64,000 nucleotides of DNA, from positions 1 to 64,000 of the forward strand of contig CAZIXF010000024.1 in assembly GCA_964543195.1 (NCBI GenBank), written 5' to 3'. The notes under the pieces were generated by a model. That model was not told the origin of the DNA and did not search any database. It saw nothing but the letters and a program-made list of their open reading frames with translations. A program made the position numbers and the translations under genes. Every line of letters starts with the position of its first letter. The stretch's first letter is position 1. This document shows positions 49,035 to 58,368 of this stretch, piece by piece. The stretch is from JAGTVG01 sp964543195. GTDB taxonomy: Bacteria; Bacteroidota; Bacteroidia; Cytophagales; Cyclobacteriaceae.

Positions 49035-50714
49035 TTAATAAAAAGTTTTGTATTTGATCTTATGGGGCATGTTATCACCCAATCTTTTTTTCTTGTTTTC
49101 TTCGTATTCGGTAAAATTTCCTTCAAACCAGTACACACTTGAATTTCCTTCGAATGCCAGAGTGTGAGTAGAGATCCGGTCAAGAAACCACCGGTCGTGG
49201 GATATGATTACTGCACATCCTGCGAAGTTTTCAAGGGCATCTTCCAGTGCCCTCAAGGTATTAACATCCAGATCGTTTGTTGGCTCGTCGAGGAGCAGCA
49301 GGTTGGCATCTTCTTTAAGGGTAAGCGCCAGATGAACACGGTTTTTTTCGCCTCCTGAGAGGTCAGCTATCTTTTTTTCCTGGTCTGTACCGGAAAAATT
49401 GAAGCGACTCACATAAGCCCTCGAATTGATCTGCCTGTCTCCCAGTTTTATAAGTTCTTCGTTATCGGAAATTGTTTCCCACACTGTTTTACCTTTATCT
49501 AAAAAATCGTGTTCCTGATCGGCATAAGCGTATTTTACTGTCGGCCCAATTTCAAAGGTTCCATTGTCCGGATTTTCCTTTCCGGTTATCAGCTTGAAAA
49601 GTGTGGTTTTGCCTGCTCCGTTTGGGCCAATAACACCTATTATGCCACCTTTTGGAAGACTGAAATTCATGTTTTCGAATAATAATTTATCCCCATATCC
49701 CTTGGATACGTTATGTGCTTCGATCACTTTATCTCCCAGCCTCGGGCCTGGGGGAATATAGATTTCCAGTTTTTCTTCTTTTTTCCCGGATCCTTCATTT
49801 AATAGCTGATCATAGGCGTTCAGTCTGGCTTTCGATTTGGTATGTTTTGCCTTTGGGGTCATTTTGATCCATTCCAGTTCCCTCTGAAGTGTTTTCTGGC
49901 GTTTGGTCTCTGATTTTTCTTCACGCCTCAGCCTTTCCTGTTTCTGCTCGAGCCATGAGGAATAATTTCCTTTCCAGGGAATTCCCTCACCCCGGTCCAG
50001 TTCAAGGATCCAGCCGGCCACATTATCAAGAAAATACCGGTCATGAGTCACTGCAATCACCGTTCCCTTATAATTTTGTAAATGATTTTCCAGCCATAGC
50101 ACACTTTCTGCATCCAGGTGGTTGGTAGGTTCATCCAGTAATAATATATCAGGATTTCTAAGAAGAAGCCTGCAAAGAGCAACCCTCCGTCTTTCTCCGC
50201 CCGAAAGTACCCTTACAGGCATATCCGGGGGAGGAGTCCGGAGCGCATCCATTGCTTTTTCCAGACGCACATCAAGATCCCAACCGTCTTTCTGCTCGAT
50301 TCTCTGTTGTATATCGCCCTGTTTCCGGATCAATTGATCCATTTTATCCGGATCTTCCATGATCTCAGGATCCGAAAATTTTTCATTAATAGCTTCAAAT
50401 TCATTCAATAGGGCAGTAATCTCACTTACTCCTTCCTTAACGATCTCGATAACCGTTTTCTCTTCATTCAGCACCGGTGTTTGTTCCAGGTAACCAATGG
50501 TATAGCCTGGTGAATAAACCACTTCTCCCACGTAATCTTTGTCTATTCCGGCAATAATTCTCAAAAGGGATGATTTCCCGGATCCATTTAAACCGATAAT
50601 TCCGATTTTGGCTCCGTAAAAAAATGAAAGATAAATATTTTTGAGTACCTGCTTTTTGGGAGGATATATTTTCCCGACCCCATTCATTGAGAAGATGATT
50701 TTTTCCTGGCCCAT
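49035..50714 (-). CDS. ettA: EttA-type ABC-F ATPase, energy-dependent translational throttle
   Basis: 559 residues from ATG 50714 (MGQEKIIFSMNGVGKIYPP), which matches the family start. The frame is open to 50837, but the extra 41 residues are unlike the family. Two ABC domains: Walker A GLNGSGKSS and GPNGAGKTT, signatures VLSGGERRRVAL and LSGGEKNRVHL, Walker B LLLDEPTNHLD and LLLDEPTNDLD. The linker between them holds the arm and tRNA-facing regions. EttA binds the ribosomal E site and tunes elongation to the ATP:ADP ratio. Diverges from the DUF349 gene with a 101-bp spacer. Confidence 0.95.
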   Translation of the reverse strand: MGQEKIIFSMNGVGKIYPPKKQVLKNIYLSFFYGAKIGIIGLNGSGKSSLLRIIAGIDKDYVGEVVYSPGYTIGYLEQTPVLNEEKTVIEIVKEGVSEITALLNEFEAINEKFSDPEIMEDPDKMDQLIRKQGDIQQRIEQKDGWDLDVRLEKAMDALRTPPPDMPVRVLSGGERRRVALCRLLLRNPDILLLDEPTNHLDAESVLWLENHLQNYKGTVIAVTHDRYFLDNVAGWILELDRGEGIPWKGNYSSWLEQKQERLRREEKSETKRQKTLQRELEWIKMTPKAKHTKSKARLNAYDQLLNEGSGKKEEKLEIYIPPGPRLGDKVIEAHNVSKGYGDKLLFENMNFSLPKGGIIGVIGPNGAGKTTLFKLITGKENPDNGTFEIGPTVKYAYADQEHDFLDKGKTVWETISDNEELIKLGDRQINSRAYVSRFNFSGTDQEKKIADLSGGEKNRVHLALTLKEDANLLLLDEPTNDLDVNTLRALEDALENFAGCAVIISHDRWFLDRISTHTLAFEGNSSVYWFEGNFTEYEENKKKRLGDNMPHKIKYKTFY

Positions 50715-50815
50715 ATTGTTAAAATCTTTTACAAATATTAAAAAAATAATTGTATATGCTCTCCCACAGTGTTTTTTTTGTACTTTTAAAAAACGAACAA
50801 TAAAATTATTCAGCA

Positions 50816-52084
50816 TTGAAGGAACATCCTTTCGCATTGGTGAAAGATAATAAAATTATAAGAAGAGGATTTCTTGATTTTCCGGACCGGGAGATCGGAG
50901 AGGTAAGAGAATCTCCCGAATCATCGATAAGGTATTTTGAGGATCGCTTTCAAATTGCCGAACGTAAAGTTAGCGAGCTTGAAAAAAATATCGAGGAAAG
51001 CGAAAATAAAGGATCTTATCTGATGAAACTGATCCATCTGAAAGATTATCTGGTAAAATTCGATGGAATTGGTGATCTTGAAAATCTCTACCACCGGCTC
51101 GAGAATAAGGAAGAGTATCTAAAGGGAATAATTCAGAAAAACCGGTTAAAAAATAAGGAAATTAAGGAAGGATTACTTGCTGAATTGGGGGAGATGAAGG
51201 ATCATTATAATTTGAGAGAAGCGGCAGAAAAGATAAAAGAGATTAAACATAAATGGATCAGAACAGGAGTTGCTCCGGAAGAAAATCAGCCAGAATTTGA
51301 AGAAAAATTTAATAGTTTCCTTGACCATTTCAATAAAAGAAAAAAAGATTTTTTCGATGACCGTAAAAAGATGATAGAACATACGATCGATCAATATAGA
51401 TCGATTGTTGAAGAATCAAAGAAAGTGGCTGACAGTTCAGAAATGGAGGAAGGGGCATCAAAAATAAAAGCATTACAATCGAAATGGAAAGAACTTGGAA
51501 AAATACCTAATGATGTGTACAGAGAATTATTTGATGAATTCAGAAGGATAAACGATCAGTTCTTCAACCGGTATAAAAAAAATAAAGTAGCGCTAAAACA
51601 AAACAGAGAAAAAATAATAGATGAGGCTGTTCGACAAAAAGAGAAGATTTTGTCGGACTTCAGAAAAGAGATCGACAAAGGGGAAAATGAAGCATCCGAA
51701 ACTAAAAATAAATATGCAGGACTCTGGAAACGTACAGGCAAATTTTTTGATAAAAGAATTCAAAAACTGAATGATCAGTTTCATTATGAGATCATGAAAT
51801 GCAATGAGATCGATTTTGTGAACAGTCTGGCGGCCAAAAAGACAAGAAATTTTGATCAGCTTAATGAAAATGAACAATTAGATGTTAAACAAAAACTTCT
51901 GTATGAACTGATCAGCAGGGATGAAAAAGAGTTTGAGCAATATAACCGGAATCTGGGTGTTTTTACTTTAAAAACAGGTTCCATAGATAAAATTGTAAAT
52001 CATAAGGTTAGAGATAAAAAAAGAAGCCTGGAAATTAAAAAAGTACTGCTTGAAAAATATAAAAAAGATCAACCTGCACGATGA
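50816..52084 (+). CDS. DUF349-domain protein, coiled-coil
   Basis: A 422-residue highly charged, mostly helical protein with repeated DUF349 units of the form IKxLQSKWKELGKIPNDVYRELFDEFR. The start appears to be TTG at 50816: the frame is closed by a stop at 50801 and the first ATG lies dozens of codons inside. DUF349 proteins are widespread and of poorly known function; no catalytic motif is seen. It lies 22 bp before guaA and is probably co-transcribed with it. Confidence 0.85.
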   Translation: MKEHPFALVKDNKIIRRGFLDFPDREIGEVRESPESSIRYFEDRFQIAERKVSELEKNIEESENKGSYLMKLIHLKDYLVKFDGIGDLENLYHRLENKEEYLKGIIQKNRLKNKEIKEGLLAELGEMKDHYNLREAAEKIKEIKHKWIRTGVAPEENQPEFEEKFNSFLDHFNKRKKDFFDDRKKMIEHTIDQYRSIVEESKKVADSSEMEEGASKIKALQSKWKELGKIPNDVYRELFDEFRRINDQFFNRYKKNKVALKQNREKIIDEAVRQKEKILSDFRKEIDKGENEASETKNKYAGLWKRTGKFFDKRIQKLNDQFHYEIMKCNEIDFVNSLAAKKTRNFDQLNENEQLDVKQKLLYELISRDEKEFEQYNRNLGVFTLKTGSIDKIVNHKVRDKKRSLEIKKVLLEKYKKDQPAR

Positions 52085-52106
52085 TCTATTAAATTAAAAT
52101 CGATAG

Positions 52107-53636
52107 ATGACAGAACAGATATTAATTGTTGATTTTGGTTCTCAATATACTCAACTGATAGCACGAAGGGTGCGTGAATTAAATGTGTACTGTGAAATCC
52201 ATCCATTTAATCAATTGCCTGATATTGATGAAAATATAAAGGGAGTAATTCTGTCGGGCAGTCCATGTTCTGTACTTGATGATAATGCACCCACAGTTGA
52301 TCTTGATGGAATAATTAATAAAAAACCTGTTCTTGGAATATGTTATGGGGCCCAGTTGCTGGCTCACCAGAACATGGGAAATGTACTGCCTTCCCAGATC
52401 AGAGAATACGGCAGAGCCAGACTGGAGAAAATAGACCAGCATTATGATCTGTTGAAAGAAATTCAATTGAATACTCAGGTATGGATGTCTCATGGCGATA
52501 CAATAGATTACCTCCCTGATTCTTTTAAGGTGATCGCAAGCACGCCTTCTGTTCATGTGGCCGCATTCAAATTAATTGACAAAGCGGTGTACGGAATACA
52601 ATTTCATCCTGAGGTTACCCATACGCTTGAAGGCAAAACTGTGTTGAGGAATTTTGTCGTTCACATTTGTGGTTGTTCGCAGGACTGGACACCCGACATA
52701 TTTGTTGAAAAGACAGTTTCGGAACTCAAATCAATTTTGGGTACGGGCAATGTAGTGTTGGGATTATCCGGGGGAGTGGATTCAACGGTTACTGCGGTGT
52801 TGATCAATGAAGCGATTGGTGAAAAATTGCATTGCATTTTCGTGGATAACGGACTACTGAGAAAAAATGAATTTGAGACGGTGCTTGATTCATATAAACA
52901 CATGGGACTGAATGTAAAGGGGGTCGACGTCAAACAGAAATTTTACGATGCGTTGAAAGGAATTAAAGATCCGGAAAAGAAGCGGAAAGCCATTGGCAAA
53001 GTATTTATTGATGTGTTTGATGATGAAGCACATAAGATCCGTGATGTGGAATGGCTGGCCCAGGGAACCATATATCCCGATGTGATAGAATCAGTATCTG
53101 TCAAGGGGCCTTCAGCAACCATCAAATCACATCACAATGTCGGTGGACTTCCTGCCAAAATGAAGCTCAGGGTAGTGGAACCTCTAAATACCTTGTTCAA
53201 AGATGAGGTCCGGAAAGTGGGGAAAACGCTGAATATTGATCCGAAAATCTTAAACCGGCATCCTTTTCCGGGTCCCGGACTGGCTATTCGCATTCTGGGG
53301 GAGATCACGCCCCTGAAAGTAAAGATCCTTCAGGAAGTAGATGATATTTATATTTCCGCACTGAAGAGAGAAGGATATTATGATGAAGTCTGGCAGGCAG
53401 GCGCTATTCTTCTGCCTATTCAGTCGGTAGGCGTAATGGGTGACGAACGAACCTATCAGAGTGTAGTAGCCCTGCGTGCAGTGTCCAGTCTTGATGGCAT
53501 GACTGCAGACTGGAGTCAATTGCCACACAACTTTCTTGCTGAAGTGGCCAGTGATATTATTAATAAGGTCAGGGAGGTAAACAGGGTAGTGTATGATATC
53601 AGCTCAAAACCTCCGGCTACCATAGAATGGGAGTAG
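52107..53636 (+). CDS. guaA: GMP synthase (glutamine-hydrolysing)
   Basis: A 509-residue cytosolic enzyme converting XMP to GMP with glutamine and ATP. The class I amidotransferase domain has Cys79 in GICYGAQ and the His/Glu pair in FHPEVTHT (about 165). The ATP pyrophosphatase loop LSGGVDSTV lies near residue 217, and the dimerisation domain contains RHPFPGPGL and ends PPATIEWE. Complete. The 19-bp gap to the next gene suggests an operon of DUF349-guaA-PBP-hemL. Confidence 0.98.
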   Translation: MTEQILIVDFGSQYTQLIARRVRELNVYCEIHPFNQLPDIDENIKGVILSGSPCSVLDDNAPTVDLDGIINKKPVLGICYGAQLLAHQNMGNVLPSQIREYGRARLEKIDQHYDLLKEIQLNTQVWMSHGDTIDYLPDSFKVIASTPSVHVAAFKLIDKAVYGIQFHPEVTHTLEGKTVLRNFVVHICGCSQDWTPDIFVEKTVSELKSILGTGNVVLGLSGGVDSTVTAVLINEAIGEKLHCIFVDNGLLRKNEFETVLDSYKHMGLNVKGVDVKQKFYDALKGIKDPEKKRKAIGKVFIDVFDDEAHKIRDVEWLAQGTIYPDVIESVSVKGPSATIKSHHNVGGLPAKMKLRVVEPLNTLFKDEVRKVGKTLNIDPKILNRHPFPGPGLAIRILGEITPLKVKILQEVDDIYISALKREGYYDEVWQAGAILLPIQSVGVMGDERTYQSVVALRAVSSLDGMTADWSQLPHNFLAEVASDIINKVREVNRVVYDISSKPPATIEWE

Positions 53637-53655
53637 CATTTATATAATTCAGTAG

Positions 53656-55491
53656 ATGAAGAGATTTGGAGTTTTATTTGGTTTATTTTTGATTATTCTT
53701 GTTACAGCAGGGTATTCACAGAATCCCTCCTTTGAAAGGAAAGAATTTCTTCATGGAAAGGAAATGTACCAGGAAGGGAGATATAATCTGGCTATGGAGA
53801 TCCTCAAACCATTGACCCTGCCATCCAATAAAAGTGATTATACCCCGTATGCTGGTTATTATTACAGCTTGGCTGCACTCAGTGAAGGATATCACTATCA
53901 CGCAGAAGAAATGCTAAAAAATATTCTTGATCAGTATCCTGACTGGGAACAGGCTGACCTTGCACGCTTCTGGCTGGTAAAAATATTGCTCATGGAAACC
54001 GAATATTCCGGCAGTATCGAAACCATAAGAGGTTTTAAGAACGATACACTGAAAAGAGAGGCCGAAGAACTGCTGAAAAATGCAATTTCCGAAATTCAGG
54101 AGATAGATACAATAAAAAGTATTTACAGGGCATATCCGGATCAAAAACCGGTTGCCCAGGTACTTGCTGATAAAATATATACCAAACCGATAATTGAACA
54201 GGATCGTGAGTTATTAAGATCCATTGTGTTTAAATTTGATCTGGATGCAGAGAAATACGGTGTAATCGATGAATTAACTTCCATATATAAGGAGGAATAT
54301 AATATAGCCGTATTGTTTCCCTTTATGATCAACGATATCGTACCTAACCAGGCAAAGAGGAATAACCAATTCATACTGGATATATTTGATGGATTGAAAA
54401 TTGCCGAAGAAGATCTGCGGAAAAGAGGGATCAGATTGAATATTTATCCATTTGATACCAAACGGGATTCGACCCATACGCGGAAAATCGTCGAATCCGG
54501 TGATCTGGAAGGTTTTGACCTGATTATCGGTCCCTTATATCCCGGACCGGTTAAAGTGTTGCTGGAATATTCGCTGGCAAACAGGATCAATATGTTTAAT
54601 CCGTTGTCCACTAATTCGGATCTGATCAAAAATAATCCCTTTTGTTTTCTTTTTAAACCCACTTCTGAAAGGCAGGCACTTGAAGTAAGTGAATACGCGA
54701 TTCCAAGATTTAAAAATAAAAATGTGTTTATTTTTTACGATGATGCGGAAAGGGATTCCGTTGCGGCCATGACGTATAAGAAAGCCATTGAAAAAGATTC
54801 TTTCAATGTGCTTGTATGCAGGGAAATAACCACTGAAGATACAACCAGCATTTATAAAATTTTAACACGAAAAGTTAAATTTGAAAAAGTAGCATTAACA
54901 GGTGAAGATTCGACCAGAATTATTGAAAGATATGATCTAAATGAATATTTCGAAAACCTGGAAAAAGCCAGACGAGATCCCGATATTAAAAAACCAAAAC
55001 CTCTTGAAATATTTGTAATTGCACCGGACAGCATATCGCATATATTCGTAGCCACAAGAAATGAATTGTTGGCGGCACAGACCATCAGCGGTATTGAAAC
55101 CCGTCAGGACAGTGTGGTGGTATTCGGCGAGGAAAGCTGGATAAATTTTAATTCAATTTCACTTGAACAATTGGAACGACTTGATGTGCTGCTCATCGCA
55201 CCGGGCTTTATCGATAATGATAAACCATTCGTGGATGAGCTGAACCGGAAAATTATCGATAAGTTAAATACGCCCTCGAATATTTATCATCAGATTGGTT
55301 ATGAGATGTTGAATTTTCTGGGAGAAATGATGAATAATCAAGGTGTCTATTTTCAGGTAGGTTTCAAAAATATGGACGTATTCCCCGGACTGATCTTTCA
55401 GGGTTTCGATTATTCCGAAGGGAACGACAATGCCGTCGTACCATTGATCAGGTTTAAGGATTCAGAATTAAGTGTAGTTAACCAATATTGA
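53656..55491 (+). CDS. Exported TPR + periplasmic-binding-fold protein (LpoA-like architecture)
   Basis: A 611-residue protein with a signal peptide (cleavage near AGYSQ). Residues about 25-210 form TPR-like helical repeats (GKEMYQEGRYNLAMEIL, EGYHYHAEEMLKNILDQYPDW). From about 213 a type 1 periplasmic-binding fold follows (IAVLFPFM, DIFDGLKIAEEDLRKRGI, LIIGPLYPGP, FNPLSTNSDL). The arrangement recalls LpoA, the outer-membrane activator of a peptidoglycan synthase, but there is no lipobox here and the similarity is architectural only. It could equally be an orphan ligand-binding protein. Lies between guaA and hemL. Confidence 0.8.
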   Translation: MKRFGVLFGLFLIILVTAGYSQNPSFERKEFLHGKEMYQEGRYNLAMEILKPLTLPSNKSDYTPYAGYYYSLAALSEGYHYHAEEMLKNILDQYPDWEQADLARFWLVKILLMETEYSGSIETIRGFKNDTLKREAEELLKNAISEIQEIDTIKSIYRAYPDQKPVAQVLADKIYTKPIIEQDRELLRSIVFKFDLDAEKYGVIDELTSIYKEEYNIAVLFPFMINDIVPNQAKRNNQFILDIFDGLKIAEEDLRKRGIRLNIYPFDTKRDSTHTRKIVESGDLEGFDLIIGPLYPGPVKVLLEYSLANRINMFNPLSTNSDLIKNNPFCFLFKPTSERQALEVSEYAIPRFKNKNVFIFYDDAERDSVAAMTYKKAIEKDSFNVLVCREITTEDTTSIYKILTRKVKFEKVALTGEDSTRIIERYDLNEYFENLEKARRDPDIKKPKPLEIFVIAPDSISHIFVATRNELLAAQTISGIETRQDSVVVFGEESWINFNSISLEQLERLDVLLIAPGFIDNDKPFVDELNRKIIDKLNTPSNIYHQIGYEMLNFLGEMMNNQGVYFQVGFKNMDVFPGLIFQGFDYSEGNDNAVVPLIRFKDSELSVVNQY

Positions 55492-55499
55492 TTTTTTTT

Positions 55500-56795
55500 A
55501 TGTTAAAAAAGAATACAAGTAAACGATTGTTTGAAGAGGGGAATCAATTTATTCCCGGTGGTGTTAATTCTCCTGCGAGAGCATTTAAAGCGGTTGGGGG
55601 AGATCCTCTATTTATCAGGGAGGCAAAAGGAGCCTATATGATCGATCAGGATGGGAACCGGTTTATTGAGCTTATCAATAGCTGGGGCCCCATGATTCTG
55701 GGTCATGCCAATGAGCTTGTGGAATCAGCCGTTCAGGAAGCCCTTAAAAGATCCACCTCATTTGGGGCACCGACTGAAATTGAAGTAAAGATGGCTCGCC
55801 TGATCACGGAGATGATCACTTCCATTGAAAAGGTGAGAATGGTTAACAGTGGCACGGAAGCCACTATGTCTGCGATTAGGGTGGCCAGGGGTTTTACAGG
55901 AAAAGACAAGATAATTAAATTCGAAGGGTGTTACCATGGCCATGGTGATTCATTCTTGATCTCTGCCGGTAGCGGGGCGGTTACTATGGGTGAACCCGAT
56001 AGCCCGGGTGTTACAAAAGCCACGGCAAAAGATACTTTGTCAGCTCAATTCAATGACCTGGGTTCTGTGGAAAAGCTTATAAGAAATAATCCCGGAGAAA
56101 TTGCCGCTCTGATCGTTGAGCCCGTTGCCGGTAATATGGGATGTGTGGTTCCTGCGGAAGGTTTTCTTGAAGGGTTACGGGAATTATGTGACGAAAATGA
56201 TATCATTCTGATATTTGATGAAGTGATGACCGGATTCCGGCTCAGTGCAGGAGGGGCCCAGGAAGTGTTTGGAGTAAAACCGGATATGACCACCCTGGGG
56301 AAAATCATTGGCGGAGGCATGCCCGTTGGCGCCTATGGTGGACGTGCAGACATTATGGATAAGGTCTCGCCTGCCGGACCGGTTTATCAGGCCGGAACGT
56401 TATCAGGAAATCCTATCGCTATGACGGCGGGATTTACTATGTTAAATTATCTGCAGAAAAACCCTTCGACCTATGAAATTCTTGAAAAAACTACGGAAAA
56501 AATATGTGCCGGGATTAAAAACAACCTTGATGAACTGAGCATTAATTTTACCATCAACCGGATAGGATCCATGTTTACTTTGTTTTTTAATGAGAATCCC
56601 GTCCTGAATTTCGAAGATGCCAGGAAATCCGATTTGAAGGCATTTGGGAAATATTTTAATCTCATGCTTGAAAAAGGAATCTACCTGGCTCCCTCACAGT
56701 TTGAGGCTTTGTTTATATCGACCGCAATTGGTGATGATGAGGTCGAGAAAATAATTGATGCGAACAAAAGGTCCTTATCGGAATTATATAGTTAA
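55500..56795 (+). CDS. hemL: Glutamate-1-semialdehyde 2,1-aminomutase
   Basis: A 431-residue PLP enzyme forming 5-aminolevulinate for haem synthesis by the C5 pathway. The start used is ATG 55500 (MLKKNTSKRLFEEG), not the TTG at 55488, which overlaps the previous stop. Motifs: FIPGGVNSPARAFKAVGG, GPMILGH, VNSGTEATMSAIRVARG, EGCYHGHGDSFL, FDEVMTGFR, and the PLP lysine in TTLGKIIGGGMPVGAYGG (about 267). Complete and typical in length. Confidence 0.97.
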   Translation: MLKKNTSKRLFEEGNQFIPGGVNSPARAFKAVGGDPLFIREAKGAYMIDQDGNRFIELINSWGPMILGHANELVESAVQEALKRSTSFGAPTEIEVKMARLITEMITSIEKVRMVNSGTEATMSAIRVARGFTGKDKIIKFEGCYHGHGDSFLISAGSGAVTMGEPDSPGVTKATAKDTLSAQFNDLGSVEKLIRNNPGEIAALIVEPVAGNMGCVVPAEGFLEGLRELCDENDIILIFDEVMTGFRLSAGGAQEVFGVKPDMTTLGKIIGGGMPVGAYGGRADIMDKVSPAGPVYQAGTLSGNPIAMTAGFTMLNYLQKNPSTYEILEKTTEKICAGIKNNLDELSINFTINRIGSMFTLFFNENPVLNFEDARKSDLKAFGKYFNLMLEKGIYLAPSQFEALFISTAIGDDEVEKIIDANKRSLSELYS

Positions 56796-56936
56796 TAATT
56801 AAAATATAACCGGGGGGTGCTTGTGGTTACTTTATTCATCCAATCCTAATTGATAATTAAGAATGCATGTATCCGGAAACTAATTTTTTTATATTAATAA
56901 ATAAATTTAATTTAGGTCTTAAATCATGTTGGATAA

Positions 56937-57944
56937 TTGAAAAAGCTAATATTTTTTATTTCGGCAACTGCCTTTTTTTTATCCCAGTTAACGCTGAATG
57001 CTCAGGTTAGCAATTCTAACCGTTCGGTTACATACGATATCCTGTATGACGACCCGTATGATATTAACCGGTTGTTTGTTCATATTCAGCCGGTTTATGC
57101 CGAATTGTTTATGACGAATGTAAATATCGGCTTCGGTATCGAAGGTGAATATTATCTGAAAGATCAGTTCAATTTCAATATGCACTACCGGAAAGCTTAT
57201 GGCCCGCAGTTTGATTTCATGAGGGATGTAGCCGAGAAGAACAGCGATGCGTTGAATAGTCCTAAAAAATTTCATTTTGCTGAATTCAGTGCGACCTATC
57301 ATATAATTGACAGGGAGAAAGCCACCACATCAAAATTCGTGTTGTACTCTGACAGATACCGTGAACTTAACCGTTGGGAGACCATGGTGCCGGAGACCAT
57401 TAAGGCACCTGCCACCATGCGACAAATATATGGCGTACGGCTTGGGGGTATAAACTATCAAAGTGCCATTGATGTGAATTCGATTATTAAGAACCAGGAT
57501 GAATTTTCGCTCGACACGTTGAATGGTTTGTCGGTTTATTCGAACCTTTCCAGTTTTGGGATTTTTGTCGGAGGTACCATGCACCTTATCAAAAATATAG
57601 CTCTTGAATTTGATCAGACTTATGAACAGGTTTCCAATGATCTGATTTTTAATGTGTATGCTGACATCCTTTTTTCTCCCTTTATGGAAGTGGATGATAT
57701 TTATTACCGGCTTAGTCCCATTGATGAGGAAAGGATGGTCACCTCGGATATTATCAAATTGAACTCATTCGGAGGAAGGGCTGGCCTTAAGGGAAAATTC
57801 AATCGTGAACTGAGTTTTGGTTATAATATTGAAATCGGATATCGTCCCGGTATACGGGGTGATAATATCTATTTTCTCGGAAAGGTAAGTTTCCCGCTTA
57901 TCGGATCCAAGCTGGAAAAAGAAGTAGAGGCCTTTCAGAATTAA
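56937..57944 (+). CDS. Exported protein, probable outer-membrane beta-barrel
   Basis: A 335-residue protein of no recognised family. The start is TTG at 56937, giving a textbook signal peptide MKKLIFFISATAFFLSQ with cleavage near LNAQ; no in-frame ATG offers this. The rest alternates polar and aromatic/aliphatic residues in strand-like runs (LFVHIQPVYAELFM, VNIGFGIEGEYYL, FGIFVGGTMHLI, ELSFGYNIEIGYRPG, IYFLGKVSFPLIG), which suggests an outer-membrane barrel. An ATG-initiated four-codon ORF at 56926-56940 ends across this start. It stands apart from hemL by 141 bp. Confidence 0.75.
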   Translation: MKKLIFFISATAFFLSQLTLNAQVSNSNRSVTYDILYDDPYDINRLFVHIQPVYAELFMTNVNIGFGIEGEYYLKDQFNFNMHYRKAYGPQFDFMRDVAEKNSDALNSPKKFHFAEFSATYHIIDREKATTSKFVLYSDRYRELNRWETMVPETIKAPATMRQIYGVRLGGINYQSAIDVNSIIKNQDEFSLDTLNGLSVYSNLSSFGIFVGGTMHLIKNIALEFDQTYEQVSNDLIFNVYADILFSPFMEVDDIYYRLSPIDEERMVTSDIIKLNSFGGRAGLKGKFNRELSFGYNIEIGYRPGIRGDNIYFLGKVSFPLIGSKLEKEVEAFQN

Positions 57945-58011
57945 TTGGCTGATACAGGAACCAGTAAAACCGCATCCCGATCATATCCTATCTGTGGAAA
58001 ACGCACCCCTG

Positions 58012-58368
58012 TTAATGATATCCGTTTTTTTTAGGCATGGGACTCCATATAAAATAATCATTTAGAGCCCTTTTATCAGGTTGGGCCTCGATCCATCTTA
58101 ATAATAGCTTATAACGTGTTGAATCATAATCCTCAGGCCTTGAGATAAGGATCCGATTATCAGGATCATTGGTGAGGCAGATCCTGAAATTATAAGCCAG
58201 CGCTTTGTCGTCTCCCGAACCGGGATCAGCCAGGGGCTTATCGCATATGCCCCATAAAAGTCCGCTGTCAGGATCGCCCGGAACTTTGCAGGGATCCACG
58301 CCGACTGGAAACTGGTGTCCTTCCATTAACTGTACACCGTTTATCGTCTCATTAAATTTGATTCGTAA
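58012..58368 (-). pseudogene. Remnant of an FAD-dependent oxidoreductase
   Basis: About 118 codons matching the middle of the FAD-dependent oxidoreductase family (xanthan-lyase-like, normally over 500 residues): NETINGVQ, HQFPVGVDP, VPGDPDSGLLWGI, DDKALAYNFRICLTNDPDNR and YDSTRYKLLLRWIEA. The match begins immediately after the stop codon of the ThuA-like gene, in the same frame, and stops at WSPMPKKNGYH, where the family normally continues. Both the FAD-binding N-terminus and the C-terminus are missing. An ATG at 58326 would give a 104-residue ORF, but it is unlikely to be functional. A deletion remnant is the simplest reading. Confidence 0.75.

Noticed and set aside
50715..50837. Longer EttA start at 50837
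   Set aside because: The extra 41 residues are unlike the family, and ATG 50714 matches the usual EttA N-terminus.
53656..55491. Lipoprotein LpoA proper
   Set aside because: The TPR + binding-fold architecture is similar, but there is no lipobox cysteine at the N-terminus; kept only as an architectural comparison.
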